The notes under the pieces are model-generated. The model saw only the letters and a program-made list of their open reading frames with translations. It ran no database searches and was not told where the DNA came from. Shown here in pieces: positions 16,232-23,255 of a DNA stretch of 64,000 nucleotides (position 1 is the first letter of the stretch; each line of letters begins with the position of its first letter). The position numbers were made by a program, and so were the translations under genes. The stretch comes from JAWXBA01 sp048499805 (GTDB lineage: Bacteria; Gemmatimonadota; Gemmatimonadetes; Gemmatimonadales; GWC2-71-9): NCBI GenBank assembly GCA_048499805.1, contig JASNZF010000005.1, positions 62,001 through 126,000 on the forward strand. Reading direction: 5' to 3'.

Positions 16232-16747
16232 CTAGTCGATGGCGCGCAACCACTCCACGTAGTCGGGGCGGGTCACGAGTTCCCCGTCCACGATGATCTC
16301 CCGATCCCAGGGCAGGATGATCAGCTTCTCGGTCTCGAAGCTGTGGAAGTCGGGCTGGTACGTTCCCGTGCAGATCGAGACGGCCGTGCGGACCTCGGCC
16401 GGCTTCAGGGCGCGAATCTCGCTCAAGGCCAGCTTCATCGTGTGCCCGGTGTCGCAGGTCTCGTCGACGATCAACACCCGGGCCCCCGCGATCCGGCCCG
16501 ACGGACGGCTGACCAGCACCGGCATCCCGCCGGCCTCGGGGCGCGTCACGGTGATCGAATCGAACTGGCACTGGAGGATGGAGGCGATCACCGCGCCCGG
16601 GATGACCCCGGCCTTGGCGATCCCCAGCACCAGGTCGGGCTGGTACTCCTTGGCCACCCGGAGGGCCAGGCCTCGGCAGAGCTCCCCGAACAGGGTCCAG
16701 TCGACCTCAAGGACGTCACGACGAGGGGTGGATGCGGGGGGAACCAC
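16232..16747 (-). CDS. purine-type phosphoribosyltransferase
   Basis: 171 residues from a GTG at 16747, supported by GGAGG 5 nt upstream. The PRPP-binding motif ARVLIVDETCDTGHTMKLAL and the preceding LVLGIAKAGVIPGAVIASIL loop identify a class I phosphoribosyltransferase. The tail IILPWDREIIVDGEL resembles xanthine/hypoxanthine-type enzymes (the W near the base-binding site). It would transfer a base onto PRPP in nucleotide salvage; the base cannot be fixed from sequence alone. Convergent with ligA. Confidence 0.85.
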   Translation of the reverse strand: MVPPASTPRRDVLEVDWTLFGELCRGLALRVAKEYQPDLVLGIAKAGVIPGAVIASILQCQFDSITVTRPEAGGMPVLVSRPSGRIAGARVLIVDETCDTGHTMKLALSEIRALKPAEVRTAVSICTGTYQPDFHSFETEKLIILPWDREIIVDGELVTRPDYVEWLRAID

Positions 16748-16897
16748 GGGAACCTCCAACGCGCGGGAAAGAACCAGCCACCCGGAACGTACCACCGCCT
16801 GACACCGGCGGGCAATCGCGTTGCCAACCCCACCAGGCACCGCTAATTTGCAGGGATTGTTCCCTCCTTCCCGCCGGCCGGAGAGCGACCCGCACCG

Positions 16898-17347
16898 ATG
16901 AGCTTCTGGCGACGGCTGCTGGGCCGGACTGATTCCCCCCGCCCGCAGCGACTCGACTACCTGAACGAGGCCATGGCGCTCGAGCGTCAGGGCGACTACG
17001 ACGCGGCCCTGACCTCCTACCGGCTGGGCCTGCGGGACAACCCGAGCGACCCGCGCATCCTCCAGAACATGGCCATCGCCTACACCCGTACCGGACAGCC
17101 GGAAGAGGCGATGCGGCACTACCGCCGGGCCCTCGAGGTGGACCCTACGCTGGGCGGCGCCCACTACGGGCTCGCCTTCCTGCTCAAGCAGCGGGGCGAC
17201 GGGACCCGGGCGGCCGAGCACCTGCGGGCCTTCCTCAGCCGCCCCCCCAAGGGCCCCGACGGTGAGAAATGGGTGCGCCACGCCGAGGCCGCCCTGCTCG
17301 AGATCGAGTCCGGCGGCCCCCCGGTCGAAGACCCGGACCTCGAATGA
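16898..17347 (+). CDS. tetratricopeptide-repeat protein
   Basis: 149 residues. After a basic N-terminus (FWRRLLGR), three TPR-like helix pairs are visible: LNEAMALERQGDYDAALTSY, ILQNMAIAYTRTGQPEEAMRHY and AHYGLAFLLKQRGDGTRAAEHL. No signal peptide, so probably cytoplasmic, acting as a protein-binding scaffold. Its stop overlaps the start of the lipoprotein gene (ATGA), and the acyl-CoA synthetase gene follows, so the three may form one operon. Confidence 0.8.
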   Translation: MSFWRRLLGRTDSPRPQRLDYLNEAMALERQGDYDAALTSYRLGLRDNPSDPRILQNMAIAYTRTGQPEEAMRHYRRALEVDPTLGGAHYGLAFLLKQRGDGTRAAEHLRAFLSRPPKGPDGEKWVRHAEAALLEIESGGPPVEDPDLE

Positions 17348-17709
17348 GGCTGGGCCTCGGGTGCCTCCTCCTGCTGGCCGCATGCGGTGGCCTGACCCCC
17401 ACGGAGGACGGGGCCACCTTTCTCGACGTGGTGCGGCCGGTCTCGACCAGCCTGGTCACGGGCGCGACCCTGCAGCTGACCGCCACCGCCCGTGATGCGC
17501 GCGGGGAACCGGTGGAGGCGGTGATCCTCTGGTCGGCCGCCGACGACTTCCTGACCGTGGATGAGTTCTCGGGGCTGGTAACCGCTGTCGCCGCCGGTAC
17601 CGGGGGCCGGGTCCAGGCCCGCACCGGCACCGGCACGGCGACACTCTATTCTGACATCCTCACCTTCACGGTCACCGACCCCGCCACCCAGTCCCCCGGA
17701 TCGAGGTAG
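17344..17709 (+). CDS. lipoprotein with bacterial Ig-like domain
   Basis: 121 residues. Signal peptide with lipobox LLAAC (Cys at about residue 16), then a single Ig-like fold resembling invasin/Big_2 domains (VSTSLVTGATLQLTATARDARGEPVEAVILWSAADDFLTVDEFSGLVTAVAAGTGGRVQA). Such domains often occur in cell-surface proteins. The ATG at 17344 overlaps the TPR gene stop and begins a clear signal peptide, which fixes the start. Role unknown. Confidence 0.75.
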   Translation: MRLGLGCLLLLAACGGLTPTEDGATFLDVVRPVSTSLVTGATLQLTATARDARGEPVEAVILWSAADDFLTVDEFSGLVTAVAAGTGGRVQARTGTGTATLYSDILTFTVTDPATQSPGSR

Positions 17710-17711
17710 CG

Positions 17712-19553
17712 ATGGCCGCCCCGCGCACCCTGAATGACCTCTTCTTCGGCGCCATGGACGGGTTTCGCCACCGGCCGGTCGCGATGCGGTACAAGCGGGG
17801 CGGGACCTGGCGCGAGATCAGCTACCCGGAGCTGGCCGAGACCGTCGAGGCGCTGAGCATCGGGCTGCTGGAACTGGGCATCCGCCCGGGCGACCGGGTG
17901 GGGTTGCTCGCCGAGAACCGGCCCGAGTGGGCCTGGGCCGACTATGCCTGCCTGACCGCACGCTGCACCGATGTCCCGATCTATCCCTCCCTGACCGCCC
18001 AGCAGTCGCGGTACATCCTGCACGACGCCGCCGCCGTCGCGGTCTTCGTCTCGACCCAGGCGCACGCCGACAAGGTCGCCGAGGTCCGCGCCACCCTCCC
18101 GGCGCTCCGGCACGTGATTGCGATGGACGAGGGGGTGCACGGCGAGGGCGTGCTCCACATCGATGCGGTGATCGCGCGGGGACGGGAGGCGCGGCCGCGG
18201 TACCCGAACTGGCGGGCCGAGGCCGAGCGGGTCGGCGCCGGCGACCTGGCCACGCTGATCTACACCTCGGGCACCACCGGCGACCCGAAGGGCGTGATGC
18301 TGAGCCACGGCAACATCACCTCGAACGTGGTTGCCTGCCTCCAGGCGCTCCCCGCGGGCCCGGGGGACGAGTGTCTCTCGTTCCTGCCGCTCTCCCACAT
18401 CTTCGAGCGGATGGCGGGGCACTACACGATGCTGCACGCCGGGGTGCTGATCAACTACGCCGAGAGCATGGACACCGTGGGGCCGAACATGGCGGAGCTT
18501 TCGCCAACGCTCGTCATCGCGGTGCCGCGGGTCTACGAGAAGGTCCACGCCAAGACGCTGGAGACGGCGATGGCGGGGCCGGCGATGCGTCGGGAGATCT
18601 TCCTCTGGGCCCAGGCCACCGCGCTCCATTGGGCCGAGTTGCGGCTCGGTGGCAAGCCGATCCCCCTCCCGCTGCGACTCGCGCGTGCCGTTGCCGACCT
18701 CCTGGTCTTCTCCAAGTTGCGCGCCAAGCTCGGCGGGCGGATCCGGTTCTTCATGTCGGGAGGGGCGCCGCTCTCCCCCGAGATCGGGCGGTTCTTCTAC
18801 GCCGCCGGCCTGCCGATCCTCGAGGGATACGGGCTGACCGAGACCTCCCCGGTGATCACCCTGAACCGGCTCGACCAGCTCAAGTTCGGCACCGTCGGGC
18901 GGCCGATTCCCGGCGTGGAGGTCCGAATTGCCGGGGACGGCGAGATCCTGACCCGGGGCCCCCATGTCATGCAGGGGTACTACAACAAGCCCGAGGCCAC
19001 CCGGGAGGCGATCGACCCGGACGCCTGGTTTCACACCGGCGACATCGGGCTCATCGACGCCGAGGGGTACCTCCGGATCACCGACCGGAAGAAGGACCTG
19101 ATCGTCACGGCCGGCGGGAAGAACATCGCCCCCCAGCCGATCGAGGCGATGCTCAAGCAGAATCCGTTCATCAGCAATGCCGTGATGCTCGGCGACCGGC
19201 GGCCCTTCCCGATTGCCCTCCTGGTCCCCGACTTCGAGCGGCTGCGGCCGTGGGCCACCGCCGCGGGACTGGCCGCCACCGACGACGCCGCCCTGGTGGC
19301 GCTGCCGGAGGTCCAGGCCCACCTGGAGGCGGAGGCCAAGAAGCAACTGCGGGAGCTGGCCCGCTTCGAGATGCCGAAGAAGTTTCTGGTGCTCAACCGG
19401 GACTTCACGATCGCGGATGGAGAGCTGACGCCGAAGATGTCGATCAAGCGGCGAGTCGTGGAGGAGCGGCTGCGGAACCGGATCGAGGCCCTCTACCAGA
19501 CCGAACCCGGGGGGAATCACGACGAGCTGGAGCACGGACTGACGACCGGCTGA
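17712..19553 (+). CDS. long-chain fatty-acid-CoA ligase, AMP-forming
   Basis: 613 residues of the ANL superfamily, long-chain acyl-CoA synthetase group. P-loop LIYTSGTTGDPKGVMLSH, then SFLPLSHIFERMAGHYT, the adenylate motif EGYGLTETSP, WFHTGDIGLIDAEGYLRITDRKKDLIVTAGGKNIAPQPIE, and a C-terminal lysine region near ADGELTPKMSIKRRVV. It activates fatty acids with ATP and CoA for beta-oxidation or lipid synthesis. The SFLPLSHIFER and KKDLIVTAGGKNIAPQ blocks are typical of FAA1-like (fadD15) enzymes. The start is just after the lipoprotein stop. Confidence 0.92.
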   Translation: MAAPRTLNDLFFGAMDGFRHRPVAMRYKRGGTWREISYPELAETVEALSIGLLELGIRPGDRVGLLAENRPEWAWADYACLTARCTDVPIYPSLTAQQSRYILHDAAAVAVFVSTQAHADKVAEVRATLPALRHVIAMDEGVHGEGVLHIDAVIARGREARPRYPNWRAEAERVGAGDLATLIYTSGTTGDPKGVMLSHGNITSNVVACLQALPAGPGDECLSFLPLSHIFERMAGHYTMLHAGVLINYAESMDTVGPNMAELSPTLVIAVPRVYEKVHAKTLETAMAGPAMRREIFLWAQATALHWAELRLGGKPIPLPLRLARAVADLLVFSKLRAKLGGRIRFFMSGGAPLSPEIGRFFYAAGLPILEGYGLTETSPVITLNRLDQLKFGTVGRPIPGVEVRIAGDGEILTRGPHVMQGYYNKPEATREAIDPDAWFHTGDIGLIDAEGYLRITDRKKDLIVTAGGKNIAPQPIEAMLKQNPFISNAVMLGDRRPFPIALLVPDFERLRPWATAAGLAATDDAALVALPEVQAHLEAEAKKQLRELARFEMPKKFLVLNRDFTIADGELTPKMSIKRRVVEERLRNRIEALYQTEPGGNHDELEHGLTTG

Positions 19554-19560
19554 GCAACGG

Positions 19561-20160
19561 CTAGGGGCGGCTGGCCCGCTCCCGCTTCTTCCCGACCCAC
19601 CATCCCCCGGCCTCGGCCAGCACCTCGAGGTCCTCCCGCTCCGGCGCCGCCCCTTCGCCCACCACCCGCAGCCCCGGCAGCACGCACCCGATCGCCGCCT
19701 CGAGCCACCCCGGTGCCTGCGCAAACTCCGCCGGCACCACGATCCCCCGCATCGATCGCGCCTTGAGCGGCAGGCGCGGGGCGCGCACCACGCTGGCCCA
19801 GGGCGAATCGGGCACCCCCGGCGGGGGATTGACGAGGACGAGACTGACCCCTGGCAGGGATGCCGCAACCTCCTCTGCCAGCACCCCGGCGCCCCCGACC
19901 AGGGCGAGGTAGCCGCCGGGACCGCCGAGGCCCAGGAGGGCGCAGGCGGCGTCGGCGGTCAGGTCGGCCGGCCGGTGCGCGCCGTGCGCGCCGCCAAAGG
20001 CGAGGATCCCGTCTGCGATTGCCACCTCGCGGTGGCAGACCGGGCACCCGATGGTGCCCTCGGTGACGCGGCGGCCTTCCATCCGGCCCGGGAGCAGGAC
20101 GAGGAACGATTCGTCATGATCCTCGGGACAGCGGAGGTGATCGGTCAGCTCGATGAACAT
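19561..20160 (-). CDS. Trm112-like zinc-ribbon protein with methyltransferase-like tail
   Basis: 199 residues. The N-terminus resembles Trm112/YcaR: HLRCPEDH (C11, H15) and IGCPVCHREVAIADGILAF (C39, C42), probably one zinc with one ligand changed to His. The rest looks like a worn class I methyltransferase fold: YLALVGGAGVLAEEVAASLPGVSLVLVNPPP in motif I position, then APRLPLKARSMRGIVV and VLPGLRVVGEG, without clear SAM-binding acidic residues. No reaction can be assigned. Located 17 bp after the SDR gene on the same strand and convergent with the acyl-CoA ligase gene. Confidence 0.65.
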   Translation of the reverse strand: MFIELTDHLRCPEDHDESFLVLLPGRMEGRRVTEGTIGCPVCHREVAIADGILAFGGAHGAHRPADLTADAACALLGLGGPGGYLALVGGAGVLAEEVAASLPGVSLVLVNPPPGVPDSPWASVVRAPRLPLKARSMRGIVVPAEFAQAPGWLEAAIGCVLPGLRVVGEGAAPEREDLEVLAEAGGWWVGKKRERASRP

Positions 20161-20177
20161 GGGTGGGGTGGAGCGCG

Positions 20178-20876
20178 TCAGGCAGGGCCGAGGCGCAGCC
20201 AGTCGAGGTCGACGTGGGACGGACGGGTCGCGACGAAGGCAACGGCCTGGGCCACATCCTCGGGGCGGAGCATCGCGCGCCGGGGCGTGAAGCCGGGGCG
20301 GGAGTCGGGGTCGATCGGGTCCCAGACCGCGGTGTCGGTGGGCCCGGGCGAAACGAGCGTGCACCGGATCCCGCGCGGGCCGAACTCCGCCCGCAGGACC
20401 TCGTGCAGGCCGCGCACCGCATACTTGCTGGCCACATAGGCGGCATTGCCCGGAAAGCCCACATGGTCGGCGACGCTGCCGATGGTGATGTGCCGCCCGC
20501 CCCCGGCCTCGACCATGGTGGGAAGGAATGCCTGGGCCACCAGGAACGGTGCCGTCGCGTTCACGGCGTACTGGCGGTCGAAGTCGGCCCGGGTGGTCTC
20601 CGCGAGGGGCGCGAGCAGGAAGCTGCCGGCGTTGTTCACCAGGATCGTCGCGGGTCCGAGTGTCTCCCGGATCGTCGTGGCACAGCGTGCCACCTGGGCC
20701 GCATCGGTCACGTCGCAGGCCAGGTCCATTCCCCACGTCTCGCGCCGCTCCACCAGGGTGCGCGCCAGCCGCACCACCGTCGCGCCGGCGCCGCTCAAGG
20801 CACAGCTGATCGCGGCGCCGATCCCGCGGGAGGCGCCGGTGACCACCGCCACCCGTCCCGACAGCGCCGCGGTCAC
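20178..20876 (-). CDS. short-chain dehydrogenase/reductase
   Basis: 232 residues, classical SDR. Cofactor motif TGASRGIG (13-20), NNAG (81-84), catalytic S134, Y147 and K151 (YVASK). The substrate loop is PGPTDTAVWDP. It should reduce or oxidise a carbonyl/alcohol with NAD(P)H. It starts on the ATG overlapping the folE stop, and folE overlaps the pterin synthase gene, so the three are translationally coupled. This suggests a pterin carbonyl reductase such as sepiapterin reductase, but the sequence motifs do not show the substrate. Confidence 0.88.
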   Translation of the reverse strand: MTAALSGRVAVVTGASRGIGAAISCALSGAGATVVRLARTLVERRETWGMDLACDVTDAAQVARCATTIRETLGPATILVNNAGSFLLAPLAETTRADFDRQYAVNATAPFLVAQAFLPTMVEAGGGRHITIGSVADHVGFPGNAAYVASKYAVRGLHEVLRAEFGPRGIRCTLVSPGPTDTAVWDPIDPDSRPGFTPRRAMLRPEDVAQAVAFVATRPSHVDLDWLRLGPA

Positions 20877-21463
20877 CCCGAGCCCTTGTGGCGGCTCACC
20901 AGGTTCAGGAACTCCTCGCGGGTGCGCGCGTCATCCCGGAAGATGCCGCGCAGGGCGCTGGTCACGGTCCGGGAGTGCTGCTTCTCCACCCCCCGCATCA
21001 TCATGCAGAGGTGGGCCGCCTCGATCACCACCCCGACGCCGTGCGGCGCGAGCACCTCCATCACCGCGTTGGCGATCTGGTCGGTGAGCCGTTCCTGGAC
21101 CTGCAGGCGGCGGGCGAAGACTTCCACGATGCGCGGCAGCTTGGACAGGCCGACGATCCGGCCCGCCGGCACGTACGCCACATGGGCCTGGCCATAGAAC
21201 GGGAGCAGGTGGTGCTCGCAGAGCGAGTAGACCTCGATGTCGCGCACGAGGATCATGCTCTCGTGCCGCTCGTCAAAGACCGCGTCCCCCACTACCTCCT
21301 CGACCGACATCCGATAGCCACGGGTCAGCCAGCGGAACGAGGCATCCACCCGGGCCGGGGTCTGGAGGAGGCCGTCGCGGTCGGCGTCCTCGCCGATCGC
21401 CGCCAGGATCTGCCGGACCGGGCCGGCAATGCCGGTGTCCTCAGTCGCCGTCATATTCGACAT
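20873..21463 (-). CDS. folE: GTP cyclohydrolase I
   Basis: 196 residues. Opens GTP to 7,8-dihydroneopterin triphosphate, the entry step to folate, biopterin and queuosine. The zinc ligands are in place: C82 and H85 in SLCEHHLLPFYGQAHVAYVP and C153 in AAHLCMMMRGV. GLSKLPRIVEVFARRLQVQERLTDQI is the usual core helix, and the QHSRTVTSALRG end is conserved. The start overlaps the upstream pterin synthase gene by 23 nt (or 14 nt if the second ATG is used). Confidence 0.95.
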   Translation of the reverse strand: MSNMTATEDTGIAGPVRQILAAIGEDADRDGLLQTPARVDASFRWLTRGYRMSVEEVVGDAVFDERHESMILVRDIEVYSLCEHHLLPFYGQAHVAYVPAGRIVGLSKLPRIVEVFARRLQVQERLTDQIANAVMEVLAPHGVGVVIEAAHLCMMMRGVEKQHSRTVTSALRGIFRDDARTREEFLNLVSRHKGSG

Positions 21464-21854
21464 AGTTGCGGGGGGTCTCCCAGAGGCGGATCCGGCGCAG
21501 GCGCCCGGCGGGGATCCGGGCCGCCAGGCGCTCCCAACAGAAGACCGCGATGTTCTCGGCGGTCGGGATCTGATGCTCGAACCAGGGGACGTCGAGGTTC
21601 AGGTTGCGGTGGTCCAGGATGGCGTGCAACTCCTCCTGGAAGAGCCGCTCCAGCTCCGCGAGGTCGACCACGAACCCGGTCCGGGGATCGATCTCGCCCT
21701 CGACCTCGATGTCCATCTCGTAATTGTGGCCGTGGTAGTTCGGGAGATTGCACGACCCGAAGGTCTCCCGGTTCCATTCGGCCGACTCGGCCGGGTTGTG
21801 CAGGCGGTGGGCGGCGTTGAAGTGAACGCGGCGGGCCACGATGCAGCGCGGCAT
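21441..21854 (-). CDS. 6-pyruvoyl-tetrahydropterin synthase / QueD family
   Basis: 137 residues. Zinc histidines H16, H41 and H43, catalytic C35 and the D81-H82 pair are all present. The spacing CNLPNYHGHNY (five residues between Cys and HGH) and the blocks GEIDPRTGFVVDLAEL, LDHRNLNLDVPWF and TAENIAVFCWERL match the 6-pyruvoyl-tetrahydropterin synthase type rather than the E. coli QueD type (Cys-x3-HGH). It converts dihydroneopterin triphosphate to 6-pyruvoyl-tetrahydropterin or, as QueD, to carboxy-tetrahydropterin. First gene of the folE/SDR operon, with GGGGAG upstream. Confidence 0.88.
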   Translation of the reverse strand: MPRCIVARRVHFNAAHRLHNPAESAEWNRETFGSCNLPNYHGHNYEMDIEVEGEIDPRTGFVVDLAELERLFQEELHAILDHRNLNLDVPWFEHQIPTAENIAVFCWERLAARIPAGRLRRIRLWETPRNYVEYDGD

Positions 21855-21877
21855 GATGATGCTCTCCCCAATACAAA

Positions 21878-21907
21878 GGCGCCGACGCGGGAAGACTCGT
21901 CGGCGCC
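21878..21907 (-). terminator. hairpin with short U-run in the pterin operon leader
   Basis: Perfect 10-bp stem GGCGCCGACG / CGTCGGCGCC with a 10-nt loop; on the minus strand it is followed by TTTGTAT and then by the Shine-Dalgarno of the pterin synthase gene. It could be an attenuator or a terminator of upstream minus-strand transcription. Confidence 0.45.
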
Positions 21908-22077
21908 GGGAAACCGGACGGCAGCGGGGAGGGTTTTTTGAAGCCCGACGACATGTGCGGCGCCCTCACCTCGGCTCCTGCCTTCCCCGGAGGGCATGAC
22001 ATCGGCCACGGCATGTGGGCCCATCGTAGGACTTGTTGGCTCAAAAACGAGTCTCCCCGCCACCGCCCGGTCTGGAC

Positions 22078-22083
22078 TATAAT
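22078..22083 (+). promoter_or_regulatory. TATAAT -10 box
   Basis: A perfect TATAAT in otherwise GC-rich DNA, 37 bp before the GTG of the small membrane protein gene. No matching -35 hexamer at 16-18 bp spacing. The gap 21855-22120 otherwise holds only the hairpin at 21878-21907. Confidence 0.35.
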
Positions 22084-22120
22084 ACGGGGCAGCCCATACC
22101 CCGTCAACACGAGCGTACCC

Positions 22121-22282
22121 GTGAATCTCTGGCTCTTTGGTGGACTCGCCTCGCTGGCCGCGTGGATCGTCCTGACCTTCGTGGTCCCTGCCGGGACCGG
22201 GGCGACCCACGTCCTGCTCGGCGTGGGGCTCGTCGCGATCGTGGTCTGGTGGGGCAAGCGACCGCCCGGCGCCGCCGGCTGA
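22121..22282 (+). CDS. small membrane protein
   Basis: 53 residues from a GTG: NLWLFGGLASLAAWIVLTFVVP then TGATHVLLGVGLVAIVVWWGKR, two hydrophobic helices separated by a short Gly/Thr turn. It resembles the tiny two-helix membrane proteins common in soil bacteria, without known function. A TATAAT box lies upstream. The frame could begin earlier, but the GTG is the first start that gives a sensible protein. Confidence 0.6.
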   Translation: MNLWLFGGLASLAAWIVLTFVVPAGTGATHVLLGVGLVAIVVWWGKRPPGAAG

Positions 22283-22295
22283 ACCTCGGCCCGCG

Positions 22296-23255
22296 TCAGA
22301 TCTCCCAGTTCGAGTAGACCCACCCCCCCGCCTGGCACGGCTCATCGTACCCGGCGAGCGTCATCCGCAGGTCGGTCCACAGCACCTCATACCCCGCCGC
22401 CACCAATCGCGCGAAGCCCTCCTGCTGGGCCGTTTCGGCCCGCAGCGTGAGGCGCTCGACCCCCTCGCGCGGGGCCACCGACTCCAGGTGGGCCACCAGG
22501 CGCAACCCCGCCTCGGAGGAGTCGGCCACCAGTTTCAGCACCCGCACCTCCTCGGGCGCCCGGTCGGCGGCGAGGGCGGCCCCATGCCACACCGCGAATC
22601 CCCGGAGCAGGCCATCCTCCACCAGGAGGGTGGTGTCCCCCAGGCCGAGCTCGCTGGTCAGCTCGATCTCCCGGCTGAAGTCGGCGCCCGGCCGCAGGCG
22701 AGCCACCAGGAGCCGGCAGCGCTCCACCCACTCGCCCCGCTCGGAACCAGTAGCGGAGATCCGGAGCCCGGGGGCGCCGGCCTGATCGGGGACCCGGCGC
22801 GAGAGGGTCACGGTCAGGTGGCCGGGCCGGAACCCCAGCCGGGTGTAGAAGCCGATGTTGTCGACCGTCCTCGGCATCGTCTCCAGGCCGATCGTGGTGG
22901 CCCCCCGCTCCTTGAGGAGCGCGATCCCAGCGGAGACGATCCGGCGGCCCACGCCCCGTCCCTGGAGGTCGGTCCGGACCGCCAGCGGCCCCATCCACCC
23001 TTCCCGCCCCGAGGCGTGGACCATGTTGAAGGCCACGAGCCGCTGGGCCTGGTCCCGCCAGACCAGCGCCCCCTTTCCCGCCCCGGCGATGGCGTAGCGC
23101 CAGACCGCCGGGTTCAGGTACGGCACGCGGGCACCGGACATGCCGTCGCGGTGGTACCGATCGGTGAACGCCTGGCTGAACAGCTCGTTGACGGCATCGA
23201 TGTCCGCGACGCCGGCGCGGAACGGCCCAGAGATCCGCCCCTCAGGCCGCGGCAT
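22296..23255 (-). CDS. GNAT-family N-acetyltransferase, two-domain
   Basis: 319 residues. The N-terminal GNAT domain (about 10-150) shows AFNMVHASGREGWMGPLAVRTDLQGRGVGRRIVSAGIALLKERGATTIGLETMPRTVDNIGFYTRLGFRPG, including the acetyl-CoA loop RTDLQGRGVG. A second, weaker GNAT-like half follows (about 190-319). It would acetylate an amine on an unknown substrate. The start codon lies 14 nt inside the end of sbcC, so it is the last gene of the herA-sbcD-sbcC operon. Confidence 0.82.
   Translation of the reverse strand: MPRPEGRISGPFRAGVADIDAVNELFSQAFTDRYHRDGMSGARVPYLNPAVWRYAIAGAGKGALVWRDQAQRLVAFNMVHASGREGWMGPLAVRTDLQGRGVGRRIVSAGIALLKERGATTIGLETMPRTVDNIGFYTRLGFRPGHLTVTLSRRVPDQAGAPGLRISATGSERGEWVERCRLLVARLRPGADFSREIELTSELGLGDTTLLVEDGLLRGFAVWHGAALAADRAPEEVRVLKLVADSSEAGLRLVAHLESVAPREGVERLTLRAETAQQEGFARLVAAGYEVLWTDLRMTLAGYDEPCQAGGWVYSNWEI

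Noticed and set aside
21879..22120. Riboswitch upstream of the pterin genes
   Set aside because: Only a simple hairpin is visible; none of the conserved core bases of known folate or preQ1 riboswitches were recognised.
22235..22300. Transfer RNA or other stable RNA in the small gaps
   Set aside because: No cloverleaf or T-loop GGTTCRANNCC with matching acceptor stems was found anywhere in the window.
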